A stretch of DNA of 51,034 nucleotides from Parvicella sp963922585 (GCA_963922585.1 CAWUIK010000009.1:1-51034), one strand, 5' to 3'; counted from the stretch's first letter, positions 8,094 through 18,180 are shown. Numbers and translations are program-made. Notes: generated from the letters alone by a model not told the origin.

Positions 8094-11000
8094 TCAGGCT
8101 TTACTATTCTCCAAAACCATAATCACCTTTGTGCCAATTACTTTTCCGTCTTCACCATGCAATTGGAAAGGACCTTTTATAGTCATGTTTTTGGAATTTA
8201 CTTTTTTCAAGATTTCCAACCTTCCAGAGGTAATCAACATTCCTTTGGATTGATGGCTATTTTCTGTTTTTCTAGAAAGACTCGTGTCATATCCAATTCC
8301 GTTGTCTTCAATCTCAAAAACGACTCCGTTGGTGCCTTCATAAATTCTAACCCAAAGTTTTCCGCCTTTTTCTTTAGGTAAAAGTCCATGCCAAATACTA
8401 TTTTCAACAAAAGGTTGCAAAATCATAGGTGGAATAAACGTGTTTTCTTGATCTACTTTTTCGTCAATGTCTATTTCAAAATCAAATTTCTCTTGAAAAC
8501 GCATGTGTTCTAAAGTAATGTAAAGATTCAATCTTTCTATTTCGTCCGCAATAGTCACTAATCCTGATACACTTACAGAAGAATCCAAATTTTTACGAAT
8601 CAATTTTGCAAAACTTGTGAGATATTTATTGGCAGAAAGTCTGTCTTGAGAATTGATATAATATTGAATAGAATTTAGTGCATTAAAAATAAAATGTCTG
8701 TTCATACTTGCATTAAGTGTTTGTTGTTCTAATGCTAATAATCTTGACTTATACACTAGTTTTTCGGTGTTTTCTCTTTGAGTTTTTACCGAAACACGCC
8801 ATTTATAAATAATAAATGTAAGTGTAAATATCAAAAACACACATATTAATATAAACCACCATGTAAGGTAATAGGGTTTTTCGATAATAAATGAAAAGCT
8901 TACTGGTTCTGACCAATGAATACCATCAATACTTGCTTTTACCTTGAAAGTATATTCGCCATAACTTAGGTTGGGGTAGGTGAATGAGGTTTGATTGATA
9001 TTGGGCGTCCATTCTTCGTCTAATCCTTCTAAAATGATTCTATAGGTAAGTTCATCAGGATGTGTCAAACTAATTCCTTCGAAATAAAAAGTAAGGTAAT
9101 TGTTTCTATAACTCAAATTTAATTCTTCTGGAATTTCAGAAGAATTATTAATTGCTTTGGTGTACTTTGTCCAATCTGTTTCTTTTAAAAATAATTGAAC
9201 ATTAGTGATTGAAATATTAGGAATTAATTCTTCATTCACGTATTTTCTTCTTTGTCTGTCGAATTTCACCAAACCATTTCCAGTTCCCATCCAAACTTGA
9301 TTTTTTTCATCTATGTAAATAGCATTTAAGTTAGTTTCCACACTAGATAGTCCACTATTTTCTGTATGATGTAAAATTCCCTGCGTTTGGTTATTAAGAT
9401 AACTAAATAAATCTATTTCGAAAATTCCATAATTGGTTCCTACCCAAAGGTATCTATTACTTTCAATATCAATAAAATTAATATAATTAGCACCAAAAGA
9501 AGGGTGCAGTTTCATTTTTACTACTTCATTACCATTGGTGTAATACAATCCACTTGCAGTTCCTATAAACCACAAAGAGTCTTTATAATTTTTGATGCTG
9601 TAAACTACTTTGTCTGATAGTTGATCATTGTATATCCAAGGTTCATAAAAACTTCCATCAGTTACAAAAATGCCATTAGAAGTTCCAAGCCAAGTTTTAT
9701 TATTGACACCTTTTGAAATGGTTCTTATGTTTTTAAGTGGCAATGCTTCAGATTGTTTTATTGTTCTTTTATCGGTTTCTGAGAAGATGCTTACTCCCTT
9801 AGAAGTTCCTAACCAAATTTCTTTTTTAATAGGATGTTCATAAATTGACGTTACTTTATTACTGGCAAGCCAGGGCTCATCAGAATATGTTATGAATTTG
9901 TTTTTATCAAAAAGAGTGATTCCATTTGAAGTTCCAAACCAAAGTCTGTTCCTAGTGTCTTTGTATGCACTCCAAACAATATTGTTTTGAAGTATATTAT
10001 TTTCCATAGCGTAGTATGAGAAGTTTTCAGTGTCAAATTTTGTGATGCCAGTTCCATAAGTACCAAACCAATAATTGTATGCACTGTCTTGTATGATGGA
10101 CATCACATAATTACTACTCATTCCTGAACTTTCTCTGTAACTCACAAATTCATCACTAGTAAATCGAAATGCCCCAGAACCATCACTTGCCATCCAAATA
10201 TTTCCCTCTAAATCTTCACAAATGGTTTCAATATTTTCGTTTGGAAGACCGTTTTTCAAAGTAAAATTGTAAATTTCATCATTATCTATTCTTGATACAC
10301 CATTCTTACTTGATGCCCAAATTTTACCATTTGAATCAATAAATAAAGTTCTTATTAGTTGAGAAACAAGTCCTTTTTCTTGTGTGAAATGATTAATTAT
10401 TTCTTGATTCCAAAGATATATACCTTCGCCATAAACACTAATGTAGAAATTGCCTTTTGTATCTTGCTTAATATCACTTACATTGTGGGTTGAGTTTTTG
10501 ATGTTTTGTTGATTCCAAGTATTTGAAATATCTATGTATCCAAAACTCCCATTTGAGGAAATCCAAATATTTCCATTTTTATCTTCTAAAAGGTGTCTAA
10601 TGGTCGAGAATTCAATTTCAGATTTTATATTAACAACATTTTCTGTAGATAATTCATTAGATTTATTTATAGGAATTTCAATAAGTTCGTTACCTTTTGT
10701 GGCTATAATCAAACTGTTAGTTTTACTTCTAAACTCAGCTGCTGCTATATGATTGCCTTTCAAAATATTTGTCAAATCATAAGATATGGTTTCTTTTCCT
10801 TTAATTCTAGTTACACCTTTGTTGGTAAATATCCATATAAAAGAATGGTAATGACATATATCTGTAACGACATTGTCAACCAAACCGTTTTCATTACTAT
10901 AGTTTTGAAAGTATTTTCCATTAAATTTCCCAACTCCTCCTGCGGTCCCAAGCCAGATATAACCATCATCATCTGCATCTAAAGCATAAACTTGTGTTTG

Positions 11001-11102
11001 AGGTAAGCCTTCTTTTACGCTGTATTGTACAAAAGAGTACTCTTGAGAGTAACAAAAGGAGGTGAACAGAATTAAAATACAAAAAGCAAATGCTTTTTTC
11101 AT
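8094..11102 (-). CDS. Hybrid-type membrane sensor histidine kinase: reg_prop beta-propeller, Y_Y_Y domain, LytS-type kinase
   Basis: 1002 residues. After a signal peptide (1-19, mature QEYS) come many two-component-regulator propeller repeats (about 20-620; repeated WxGTxxGxxxFD/ISxxxx elements such as IWLGTAGGVGKF). A Y_Y_Y domain follows (about 660-735, ending SYGEYTFKVKAS), then a membrane helix (about 745-767), a His_kinase domain with phospho-acceptor H803 (NRHFIFNALNSI), and an HATPase domain with N901 (QPFVENSIWHG) and the G box DNGIGYD (933-939). It senses something in the periplasm. Kinases of this LytS/YehU type usually work with a LytTR response regulator, but none is encoded here, so its partner is elsewhere. 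It has no AraC or receiver domain, so it is not a one-protein hybrid. I use the ATG at 11102; the frame upstream reaches only a TTG at 11144. Confidence 0.92.
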   Translation of the reverse strand: MKKAFAFCILILFTSFCYSQEYSFVQYSVKEGLPQTQVYALDADDDGYIWLGTAGGVGKFNGKYFQNYSNENGLVDNVVTDICHYHSFIWIFTNKGVTRIKGKETISYDLTNILKGNHIAAAEFRSKTNSLIIATKGNELIEIPINKSNELSTENVVNIKSEIEFSTIRHLLEDKNGNIWISSNGSFGYIDISNTWNQQNIKNSTHNVSDIKQDTKGNFYISVYGEGIYLWNQEIINHFTQEKGLVSQLIRTLFIDSNGKIWASSKNGVSRIDNDEIYNFTLKNGLPNENIETICEDLEGNIWMASDGSGAFRFTSDEFVSYRESSGMSSNYVMSIIQDSAYNYWFGTYGTGITKFDTENFSYYAMENNILQNNIVWSAYKDTRNRLWFGTSNGITLFDKNKFITYSDEPWLASNKVTSIYEHPIKKEIWLGTSKGVSIFSETDKRTIKQSEALPLKNIRTISKGVNNKTWLGTSNGIFVTDGSFYEPWIYNDQLSDKVVYSIKNYKDSLWFIGTASGLYYTNGNEVVKMKLHPSFGANYINFIDIESNRYLWVGTNYGIFEIDLFSYLNNQTQGILHHTENSGLSSVETNLNAIYIDEKNQVWMGTGNGLVKFDRQRRKYVNEELIPNISITNVQLFLKETDWTKYTKAINNSSEIPEELNLSYRNNYLTFYFEGISLTHPDELTYRIILEGLDEEWTPNINQTSFTYPNLSYGEYTFKVKASIDGIHWSEPVSFSFIIEKPYYLTWWFILICVFLIFTLTFIIYKWRVSVKTQRENTEKLVYKSRLLALEQQTLNASMNRHFIFNALNSIQYYINSQDRLSANKYLTSFAKLIRKNLDSSVSVSGLVTIADEIERLNLYITLEHMRFQEKFDFEIDIDEKVDQENTFIPPMILQPFVENSIWHGLLPKEKGGKLWVRIYEGTNGVVFEIEDNGIGYDTSLSRKTENSHQSKGMLITSGRLEILKKVNSKNMTIKGPFQLHGEDGKVIGTKVIMVLENSKA

Positions 11103-11198
11103 TACAAAAGTTTTATTAATTGGTGTAAAAATAGTTAAAACCAAAATCTTATTGATAAAAAAACAAGATTAAAAGTTTACATTAATTTAATTTATAAT

Positions 11199-11206
11199 TA
11201 AATTTG
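11199..11206 (+). promoter_or_regulatory. -7 promoter box (TAnnTTTG)
   Basis: TAAATTTG, perfect consensus, in the divergent spacer 33 bp upstream of the ATG at 11239. A TTG at 11209 in frame with the gene is too close to the box to be the start. Confidence 0.65.
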
Positions 11207-11238
11207 TATTGAAAACTAACTTTTTAAACTATGAAAAT

Positions 11239-12975
11239 ATGAAAATAAAAATTACTTCATTAATTTTATTGGGTTCCATAGGTGTTTCCTTTGGACAAAA
11301 TGTAAAAACGAAACAAAATTTAGGAGGTGTCATTCCATCTAAAGTTTGGCACAATGAGAATGCTTCTAGAGGTACTGTAATTTTTCAGGAAGATTTTGTT
11401 TCTGGAATTCCTGTGTCATGGACAAATAATACAGTTTCAGGACCAGTAGATTGGAAGTATACCACTGTAGGACACACTGGTGATTATCCAACTGCTGCTA
11501 TTCAGTCAACTTCTTCAAACAACGGTTGGGTATTAGTGGATTCAGATGCTGATAATTTTAGCGGTGGAGGAGCTGAAGAAGCAGAATTAACTACACCTAT
11601 TATTGATTGTAGTGGATTTTCTCCAGTAAAAGTTGAATTTCAACAAATGTTTAGAAGATGGACAGCAGAACAAACTATCATCAGAGTTACTACAGACGGA
11701 GGTTTGACTTATACTGATTTTGAAATCAATCAAAATGTTACTCAAACTGGAACTGATAATCCAGATTTTGTTAACATTGATATTACTTCAGCTATTGCTG
11801 GAGATCCATCAAATGTTCAAATCCAATTCAAATGGTTTGGAGCATGGGACTATGGATGGCAAATTGATGATGTTGCTGTAAAAGAAGTAGATGCTAATGA
11901 TATTTTGGTTAAAAAAGCAGCTATGAGTGAGGATGTAACTTACTATAAAGTTCCATCCACTCAAGTTCAAGATTTATTCTTCTCTGCTTTTGCTGAAAAT
12001 ATTGGATTTAATGCTCAAACAAACGTTTCTTTGAATGTTGATGTTGAGTATGGAATGTCTTCTGTATTCAATAATTCTTCTGCTGCAGCTCCACTTTTAG
12101 GTGTGGGTGCTTCGGATTCATTATTTTTGACTTCAACTTTTCTTCCAAGTTCAATAGGAGATTACACTATTAATTTTACAGTTGATCAAACAGAAGTTGA
12201 CGAAGATACAGACAATAATTCAAGAGTTTTAAATTATGAAGTTACTGATTCTGTATATGCCATTGATAATGATGTTTATGGTGGACAATGGTGGAATTTA
12301 GAGTCTGGTCCAGGTCAATCTGCAGCATTTGAAATTGGTGCTGTTTATGAAATTGTATCTGATGCTAACTTAACTTCTGTGAATGTATTTATTGGAGATC
12401 AAAGTACTGATGGAACTTTATATGAAGTTGGATTATACGTTTACAATCCAACTACTGAAACTTATGATGCTTTATATACACAAGAAGCATTTGTTGAAAC
12501 GGCTGATATTGGAAATTGGGCTTGGGTTCCTTTGGATCAAATGCAGTATTTGACAGCAGGAAATGATTATTTAATTGCTGTAAAACATTACGGTGGAGCA
12601 GATTTGTTATATATTGGTTATGGAGCTAATGCTTCTGCTAGAGGGGCTACTTTATCCAATGATGGTCAAGGAAGTGCATGGTCAAATCAACCAAGAACTC
12701 CTATGATTAGATTGAATTTGGCTCCATTTGATTTGTCTATTGCGAATCAAAATGAAGGGTTTTCTTTGTTTCCTAATCCAACCAATGGTATCATCCAAAT
12801 TGATTTTGAATTGGTAAATGATTTCGAAGTGATTGTTACTGATTTACAAGGGAAAAACTTGATGAGATTCAATAATACTAAATTGATAGATTTATCAGTT
12901 TTAGCAAAAGGTTCTTATTTTGTTAGCATCATTTCTGGAAATGATATTAAAACAGAAAAAGTAATCGTTAAATAA
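11239..12975 (+). CDS. T9SS-secreted protein with choice-of-anchor J / MAM-like domain
   Basis: 578 residues from the ATG at 11239: signal peptide (1-19, mature start QNVKTK); a choice-of-anchor J (cleaved-adhesin, MAM-like jellyroll) domain at about 45-215 with the typical EDF...GIPxxW opening and WxIDDVAVKE close; a CARDB/Ig-like middle (about 220-340); a second jellyroll-like domain (about 345-495); and a C-terminal type A sorting domain (about 500-578, FSLFPNPTNG ... ekvivk). It is a T9SS cargo, probably anchored or released at the surface, acting in adhesion or binding. No catalytic residues are visible, and the ligand is unknown. It is divergent from the sensor kinase and ends in a terminator. 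Confidence 0.85.
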   Translation: MKIKITSLILLGSIGVSFGQNVKTKQNLGGVIPSKVWHNENASRGTVIFQEDFVSGIPVSWTNNTVSGPVDWKYTTVGHTGDYPTAAIQSTSSNNGWVLVDSDADNFSGGGAEEAELTTPIIDCSGFSPVKVEFQQMFRRWTAEQTIIRVTTDGGLTYTDFEINQNVTQTGTDNPDFVNIDITSAIAGDPSNVQIQFKWFGAWDYGWQIDDVAVKEVDANDILVKKAAMSEDVTYYKVPSTQVQDLFFSAFAENIGFNAQTNVSLNVDVEYGMSSVFNNSSAAAPLLGVGASDSLFLTSTFLPSSIGDYTINFTVDQTEVDEDTDNNSRVLNYEVTDSVYAIDNDVYGGQWWNLESGPGQSAAFEIGAVYEIVSDANLTSVNVFIGDQSTDGTLYEVGLYVYNPTTETYDALYTQEAFVETADIGNWAWVPLDQMQYLTAGNDYLIAVKHYGGADLLYIGYGANASARGATLSNDGQGSAWSNQPRTPMIRLNLAPFDLSIANQNEGFSLFPNPTNGIIQIDFELVNDFEVIVTDLQGKNLMRFNNTKLIDLSVLAKGSYFVSIISGNDIKTEKVIVK

Positions 12976-12996
12976 CAACAGATTTTAAAAATCTAT

Positions 12997-13033
12997 AAAT
13001 CCCGATTTTCTATAGAAGGTCGGGATTTTTTTT
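12997..13033 (+). terminator. Rho-independent terminator
   Basis: Stem AAATCCCGA (12997-13005) / TCGGGATTT (13020-13028) followed by T-rich sequence. Confidence 0.88.
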
Positions 13034-13112
13034 ACTTATAGTTTTGTAGTATTAGGCTTCTTTTATTAAATCAGTTTGTCTTATAGACTTGATTTTTTTA
13101 AAAGTAATTTCC

Positions 13113-13120
13113 TAACTTTG
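13113..13120 (+). promoter_or_regulatory. -7 promoter box (TAnnTTTG)
   Basis: TAACTTTG, perfect consensus, 17 bp upstream of the ATG at 13138. Confidence 0.65.
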
Positions 13121-13137
13121 AACTCAAATTAAGAATC

Positions 13138-14247
13138 ATGGTAACTCACGAAGCAACAGCACTCAACGAAAGTTTTAATAAAGGACGAAAATCTGGAAAG
13201 ATTGAAGTGCACGACAATGAAGTTATTTTCTTTGATGAAGGTCAACAAATTTTGAGTATGCCTATTCAAGGTATGAAAATCTCTCATGGAGGAACAGGTA
13301 ATAGATATGTGTATATGACACATCCGGATTATCCAGAGTGGACCATTTCTACAGATGATAAAAAAGTATTGAATTACCACAGCATCAAACACGATGATGA
13401 AAGACGAAAATCAGTTGTGAAAATTAAAAACAACAGAAGATTACTGTGGCTTTCTGCTTATTCTCTACTGGGAATTGTGGTTGCTACAGTATTATTATTT
13501 TATATCTTTAGAGGAGCAATTGTTGAACAAGTGGTACACCAAATTCCTGTAACTTGGGAACAAGAAATTTCGGGTTCATTACTAGAAAGTGCTATCGTTG
13601 GCAAAAAAGTAATAGATGATAAAAATATCAATCTTCAACTTTCAAAAATAACCGATCCTTTGGTGAATTCTGTTGAAAATAAAGATTTTAAATTTACTTT
13701 TACTATTGTTGAAGACGAAACTTTAAATGCTTTTGCACTTCCAGGAGGTGCCATTGTCATTCATTCTGGATTGATTATGAAAGCCAAGCACGTAAATGAA
13801 GTAGCAGGAGTATTGGCACATGAAATTTGTCACGTTACCAGAAGACATCATATTAGAGGTATGGTTGATAAATTAGGTTTTTTTGTTTTACTGAGAGCGC
13901 TTATTGGTGATGCATCTGGTATAGGAGCAGAGTTGGCTCTTTTGGGAACTACTTTAGAATCGCTCAAATACAGTAGAGATTACGAATTGGAAGCCGATGA
14001 AAGCGGTTGGAAATTGATGTTGGACGCTAATTTAGATCCCAAAGGTATGATTGACTTTTTCGAAAAACTACACCACGAACATGGCGGAATGGATGAAGCA
14101 ACCAGTTTTATGAGTACGCATCCAGCCACAAGCGAAAGGATAAAAATACTTCAAAAGAAAGCGTTAAGTAAAAAAGATTACACTCCAATTGATGTTGATT
14201 TTGAGCAGTTTAAAAAAGATATTGATGTTTATTTTACAGTGAATTAA
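13138..14247 (+). CDS. M48 family membrane zinc metallopeptidase
   Basis: 369 residues. An N-terminal cytoplasmic or extramembrane domain (1-100) is followed by one membrane helix (about 103-124, WLSAYSLLGIVVATVLLFY) and an M48 peptidase domain (about 180-365). The zinc motif HEICH is at 228-232, with the third ligand E283 in SRDYELEAD, so the enzyme should be active. The sequence NAFALPGGAIVIHSGL just before the motif is typical of the M48B/C (BepA/LoiP/Oma1-like) group, which degrades or refolds misfolded envelope proteins. The ~100-residue N-terminal domain ahead of the helix is not one I recognise. It has its own promoter and is followed by a decayed gene. Confidence 0.9.
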   Translation: MVTHEATALNESFNKGRKSGKIEVHDNEVIFFDEGQQILSMPIQGMKISHGGTGNRYVYMTHPDYPEWTISTDDKKVLNYHSIKHDDERRKSVVKIKNNRRLLWLSAYSLLGIVVATVLLFYIFRGAIVEQVVHQIPVTWEQEISGSLLESAIVGKKVIDDKNINLQLSKITDPLVNSVENKDFKFTFTIVEDETLNAFALPGGAIVIHSGLIMKAKHVNEVAGVLAHEICHVTRRHHIRGMVDKLGFFVLLRALIGDASGIGAELALLGTTLESLKYSRDYELEADESGWKLMLDANLDPKGMIDFFEKLHHEHGGMDEATSFMSTHPATSERIKILQKKALSKKDYTPIDVDFEQFKKDIDVYFTVN

Positions 14248-14258
14248 TTTTTTGAGTC

Positions 14259-15053
14259 ATGACTATCTATAAAACCAAATACAGCCCCTTTTAAACAAAC
14301 GAAAAGTCCGTAGATGAAGGGCATAGCCTTAAAATTGAAATAAATAGAATAGAACTTACAAGTTTTTCTTTGCCAAGAACTAAATGGTCTGGAGCATCAA
14401 GCGAATATTTCACTTTTGATGATTATACAGAAAATTCAAGGGCTTATGCAAGAGTAAAAAGTTGTTTTGATGAATCTGTAGCTCAAAATGTTTTAAATAT
14501 TATTGCTGATAAAGAAAACTTATCGATAAACTAGGAGTTTGAACTTTATTCTAAAATAATAGATGATTGGCTCAGTAAATTTCAACAAACGGACGTCAAT
14601 CTTTTAAAAATCTGGCACAGTTTACCAAATTGTGATTTTATATATCCTATTGATGATAGATTTATTGAATACAAAATCGAAAAAATTAATCTCAATAATG
14701 AATTAAGAGAGGTTAAATTTATTGATAAAGAATGGAACTCTTTGATTTGTATAGCACATAGAAATTCACAATTTCAAAAACTTGAAAAGGCCAAAAGTTG
14801 GAAGGCTTTTTTAATAGGAAACCAACAATTAATAGTTTTGTGCGTAGTTTTAGGAGAAATTCTTATTTTTGAACCTTTGAAGCCGATACAAACTGTTTTT
14901 GAAAATTTATATAGTGAAATTACTGGTATAAAAAAGATAGACGACTTAATATTGGTATTTTTCAATAAAAAAAGTCACGATCCAGGTCTTGGACAATATA
15001 TAGTGGCTATACATGCAATTTCTGGAAAAATTGTTTATCAGAAAACATTATAG
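14259..15053 (+). pseudogene. Hypothetical gene broken by two in-frame stop codons
   Basis: One continuous frame of 265 codons runs from ATG 14259 to the stop at 15051, interrupted only by TAA at 14292-14294 and TAG at 14532-14534. The translation on either side is protein-like (for example RTKWSGASSEYFTFDDYTEN, WLSKFQQTDVNLLKIWH, and ILIFEPLKPIQTVFENLYSE), with no frame change. This looks like a recently inactivated gene for a roughly 264-residue soluble protein of unknown family. The last segment alone could be read from a TTG at 14742 (103 aa), but that is just the tail. There is no signal peptide and no recognised domain. Confidence 0.75.
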
Positions 15054-15190
15054 TTGTCAAATTTTCATAATCGTTTTACTTCGTTATTATCTGTCATAAA
15101 ATTGTCATTTTTGATTAAAATTGATGAAAATCAGTTTTCAATTGCTTTTCAACTATTTACTTTGCGCCTCAATTTATAAGGAAGGTAATT

Positions 15191-17527
15191 TTGAAAGTAA
15201 GTCTATTATTTATATTGTTTTGTTTTTGTCTGAGTTTTATGGCTCAACAACAAGATATTAAAGGAAAAGTTGTCAACAGTTTTACGGAACAACCTATCCA
15301 AGATGTACAAATCAAAGTGTTGCTCAACGATTCTTTGGTAATCTCGTCTTTTTCTGATGAAAATGGTGACTTTTTATTCAAAAATGTTGCTTTAGGTATA
15401 TATGATATTGCTTTTGTACATATTGAATTTGAATCTTTTATTTTGCCTGATGTCACGCTTACTTCTAGTCGTCCTACAATTCTTAACATCAAATTGATTG
15501 AGGCTTTCAAGCAATTAGAAACCTTTAATTTGAATCCTAAAAAAGACCGTTCCAAAAATAATAACGAAATGGTCACCAATAGTGTCAAAACGATTTATCT
15601 ACAAGATATGCAGAAGTTGGCAGGAAGTCTTGATGATCCTATCAGAGTGGCTGGAATGATGGCAGGTGTAACTTCTGATGCTGCATTTTCAGAAAATTTT
15701 ATTTCCATAAGAGGAAATGCTCCAAGAGGTTTGAAGTACTATTTGGAAGGTGTAGAAATCATCAATCCTTCTCACTTTGCCAGAATAGGAAGTTCTGGAG
15801 GAACATTCACGGTTTTTAGTATGCAATTGCTTGACAAAAGTGACTTTTTCACTGGTGCTTTTCCAGCAGAATACAGCAATGCTATGAGCGGGATTTTGGA
15901 TGTTAATTTTAGAAACGGAACACAAGCCAGTCGTCAGTATTCCATTACTGCAGGAACTTTAGGTCTTGATATCGCTGCAGAAGGTCCGCTCAGCAGCAAA
16001 CAAAAAGCAACTTATTTATTCAATTACAGATATTCTGTAGTAGGAATGGCAAGATTGATTGGTTATCCAACAGTGCCAACATATCAAGATTTGTCATTCA
16101 TTTTAAATTTTCCGATTGAAAAAGGGAAAATAAAAGTTTTTGGAATTGCAGGTACAAGCGATAGAAAACGAACTGCTTTTGCAGACAGTACGCTTTGGGA
16201 AGCAGACATAGATAGATACAATCTTTCGTTGAGAAGCGATATGATTATGGTGGGGAGTAGTTATGAAAAATCTTTGAGTGAAAATTCAGTTCTTAAAGCC
16301 ACTTTAATTGGTAATGCATTCAGACAAATTGATAATAGAAATTATCTATTAAATGATTATGCTGAAATCATCAGAAGTAATAATGAATACCGTTCAATGC
16401 CCATTACAGGAGCAGTTTCCTTGAGGCATAAATTCTCTCGAAGACATACTAACAAAACAGGAATTTCTTATGAATATGCAACACACGATTGGGAAGTTCT
16501 GAGATACGATTTCGAAAATGCTGTTTTAGATACCAATGTTCTTGGAAATGGAACTTCACAAACTACCAAAGCATTTACACAATCTAGAATATTAATTACT
16601 GAAAAGTTAGCATTAAATCTAGGTTTAAGTGCTATTCACTATGATGTAAATCAAAAATTATCTATTGAGCCAAGAGTAGGAATATCCTACCAAACCAAAG
16701 GAAAAGGAAAGTTATCTCTGGCATTAGGGAAACACAGCCAAATAGAACATTTTGCTACTTATATGTATCAAACAAGAGACAGTTTGAACCAATTAATCAA
16801 ACCCAATCAAAACCTCGATTTTGTAAAAGCCTATCATATCATTGGAGGTTTTAGAACTACGATTTTTAAAAATCATTACTTGAATATTGAAACTTATTAT
16901 CAGTACTTGTATGACATCCCAACCCAAAGAGGAGGTACATTTAGTATGGCAAATATTTCTGAACTACAAGAAATGCGAAGACTTGAAAATATTGGTCTGG
17001 GAGAAAATTATGGAATTGATTTTGGAATAGAAAGATATGCTAGTAAAGGTTTGTACTATATGATAAACGCTAGTCTTTTTGAGTCGTTTTATATCGATGG
17101 AAATGGTGACAGAAGAAGTACAGAGTTTGATCAGAAATTCAATGTGAAATTTCTTGCAGGAAAAGAATATGTAGTGGGTAAAAAATCTGGAAAAACGAAC
17201 TTTTTGAGTTGGAACACCAATGTGGCATACGTTGGAGGAAGACCCTATACACCCATCGATTTGATGGCTTCCGAACTAAACGAAGAAACAGTTAGAAATG
17301 AACCTTTAGCTTATTCGCTCAGAGAACAAAACTTACTTTTTGTAGATGTTACCTTTACCTACAAAATCAACAAACCCAAAAGAACAGTGAATTGGTCGTT
17401 GCAAATCAAAAATATATTTTCGAATGGAAATGCCATTTATAGAGAATACGACCCTTTGCTAAAACAAGAAGTAACTGTAAAATCCTCAAGTTTCTTTCCT
17501 AATTTGAGTTATAAAATAGAGTTTTGA
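15191..17527 (+). CDS. TonB-dependent outer-membrane receptor with carboxypeptidase-regulatory-like domain
   Basis: 778 residues: signal peptide (1-18, mature start QQQDIK), a CarboxypepD_reg-like beta domain (about 20-110, DIKGKVVNSFTEQPIQDVQI), a plug domain (about 125-235, with ISIRGNAPRG and FTGAFPAEYSNAMSGILDV), and a 22-strand-type barrel ending in an aromatic terminal strand (LSYKIEF). It transports a ligand across the outer membrane with TonB energy. No SusD partner or ligand-specific enzymes adjoin it, so the substrate is open (siderophore, vitamin, peptide or other). The start is a TTG at 15191: no in-frame ATG fits the signal peptide, and an unusually strong Shine-Dalgarno-like AAGGAAGG (15178-15185) lies 5 bp upstream. 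Confidence 0.9.
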   Translation: MKVSLLFILFCFCLSFMAQQQDIKGKVVNSFTEQPIQDVQIKVLLNDSLVISSFSDENGDFLFKNVALGIYDIAFVHIEFESFILPDVTLTSSRPTILNIKLIEAFKQLETFNLNPKKDRSKNNNEMVTNSVKTIYLQDMQKLAGSLDDPIRVAGMMAGVTSDAAFSENFISIRGNAPRGLKYYLEGVEIINPSHFARIGSSGGTFTVFSMQLLDKSDFFTGAFPAEYSNAMSGILDVNFRNGTQASRQYSITAGTLGLDIAAEGPLSSKQKATYLFNYRYSVVGMARLIGYPTVPTYQDLSFILNFPIEKGKIKVFGIAGTSDRKRTAFADSTLWEADIDRYNLSLRSDMIMVGSSYEKSLSENSVLKATLIGNAFRQIDNRNYLLNDYAEIIRSNNEYRSMPITGAVSLRHKFSRRHTNKTGISYEYATHDWEVLRYDFENAVLDTNVLGNGTSQTTKAFTQSRILITEKLALNLGLSAIHYDVNQKLSIEPRVGISYQTKGKGKLSLALGKHSQIEHFATYMYQTRDSLNQLIKPNQNLDFVKAYHIIGGFRTTIFKNHYLNIETYYQYLYDIPTQRGGTFSMANISELQEMRRLENIGLGENYGIDFGIERYASKGLYYMINASLFESFYIDGNGDRRSTEFDQKFNVKFLAGKEYVVGKKSGKTNFLSWNTNVAYVGGRPYTPIDLMASELNEETVRNEPLAYSLREQNLLFVDVTFTYKINKPKRTVNWSLQIKNIFSNGNAIYREYDPLLKQEVTVKSSSFFPNLSYKIEF

Positions 17528-17576
17528 TTAATGGTGGTTTTTTTTGTGCTTATTTTTTTTGAATTCTCTATTTGAG

Positions 17577-18161
17577 TTACTTAATAAACTTCAAATCTTG
17601 AAGAATCAATCTTACTTGAGGAATCAACATTTGTTTTCCGCCATTGTCGATAAGATAATCGGCATATTTGAGTCTTTGAGAATCTGTCATTTGGTGATTG
17701 AGTCTGGCTATCACATCTTCTTCTTTTACGCCATCTCGTTCCATTACTCTTTTGATACGTGTTTTTACGTGGGCTTTTACTACTACCACTTTATCCACCG
17801 TTTCCATTCCTCCTGATTCTATTAGAACAGCTGCTTCTTTTACAATCAAAGTAGAAGTTTGACAACTACACCAATTCTTGAAATCTTCAGCAACTGCTGG
17901 ATGAACAATGTGATTGAGTTGTTTTAAGGATTCGTTGTTTCCAAAAACAATGCTGCCAATATATTTTCTGTTGAGTTTACCTTGTATATAGGATTCTTTA
18001 CCAAATGTTTCAGTGATTGTTTTTTTGACACCAGCATTTTGATTCATAATACTTTTGGCTCTGTCGTCTGCATAATATACAGGCACACCGAATGATTCGA
18101 AAATTCTAGCAATAGTAGATTTGCCACTACCTATACCTCCTGTAAGCCCGAGTTTTATCAC
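17577..18161 (-). CDS. coaE: Dephospho-CoA kinase
   Basis: 194 residues, the usual length. P-loop GGIGSGKST at 8-16, followed by typical CoaE blocks (GVPVYYADDRAKS; LNHIVHPAV; HxQMTDSQRLKYADYLIDNGG). It phosphorylates dephospho-CoA, the last step of CoA synthesis, in the cytoplasm. The start is GTG at 18161: the codon before it is TAA, so no earlier start is possible. It lies 19 bp downstream of yajC on the same strand, a pairing common in Bacteroidota, and is probably co-transcribed with it. Confidence 0.95.
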   Translation of the reverse strand: MIKLGLTGGIGSGKSTIARIFESFGVPVYYADDRAKSIMNQNAGVKKTITETFGKESYIQGKLNRKYIGSIVFGNNESLKQLNHIVHPAVAEDFKNWCSCQTSTLIVKEAAVLIESGGMETVDKVVVVKAHVKTRIKRVMERDGVKEEDVIARLNHQMTDSQRLKYADYLIDNGGKQMLIPQVRLILQDLKFIK

Positions 18162-18180
18162 TTATTGAGTGTATTATATA

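Noticed and set aside
11103..11144. N-terminal extension of the sensor kinase from TTG 11144
   Set aside because: It would place 14 residues before an otherwise normal signal peptide starting at the ATG 11102.
14286..14297. Programmed frameshift at CCCCTTTTAAAC
   Set aside because: The frame before and after the TAA is the same, so a shift would not restore the protein; a nonsense change fits better.
14742..15053. Stand-alone 103-residue gene
   Set aside because: It is the tail of the longer doubly interrupted frame starting at 14259, and its TTG start has no ribosome binding site I can see.
15191..17527. SusC of a polysaccharide utilisation locus
   Set aside because: No SusD-like gene and no carbohydrate-active enzyme adjacent; the neighbours are a pseudogene and coaE.
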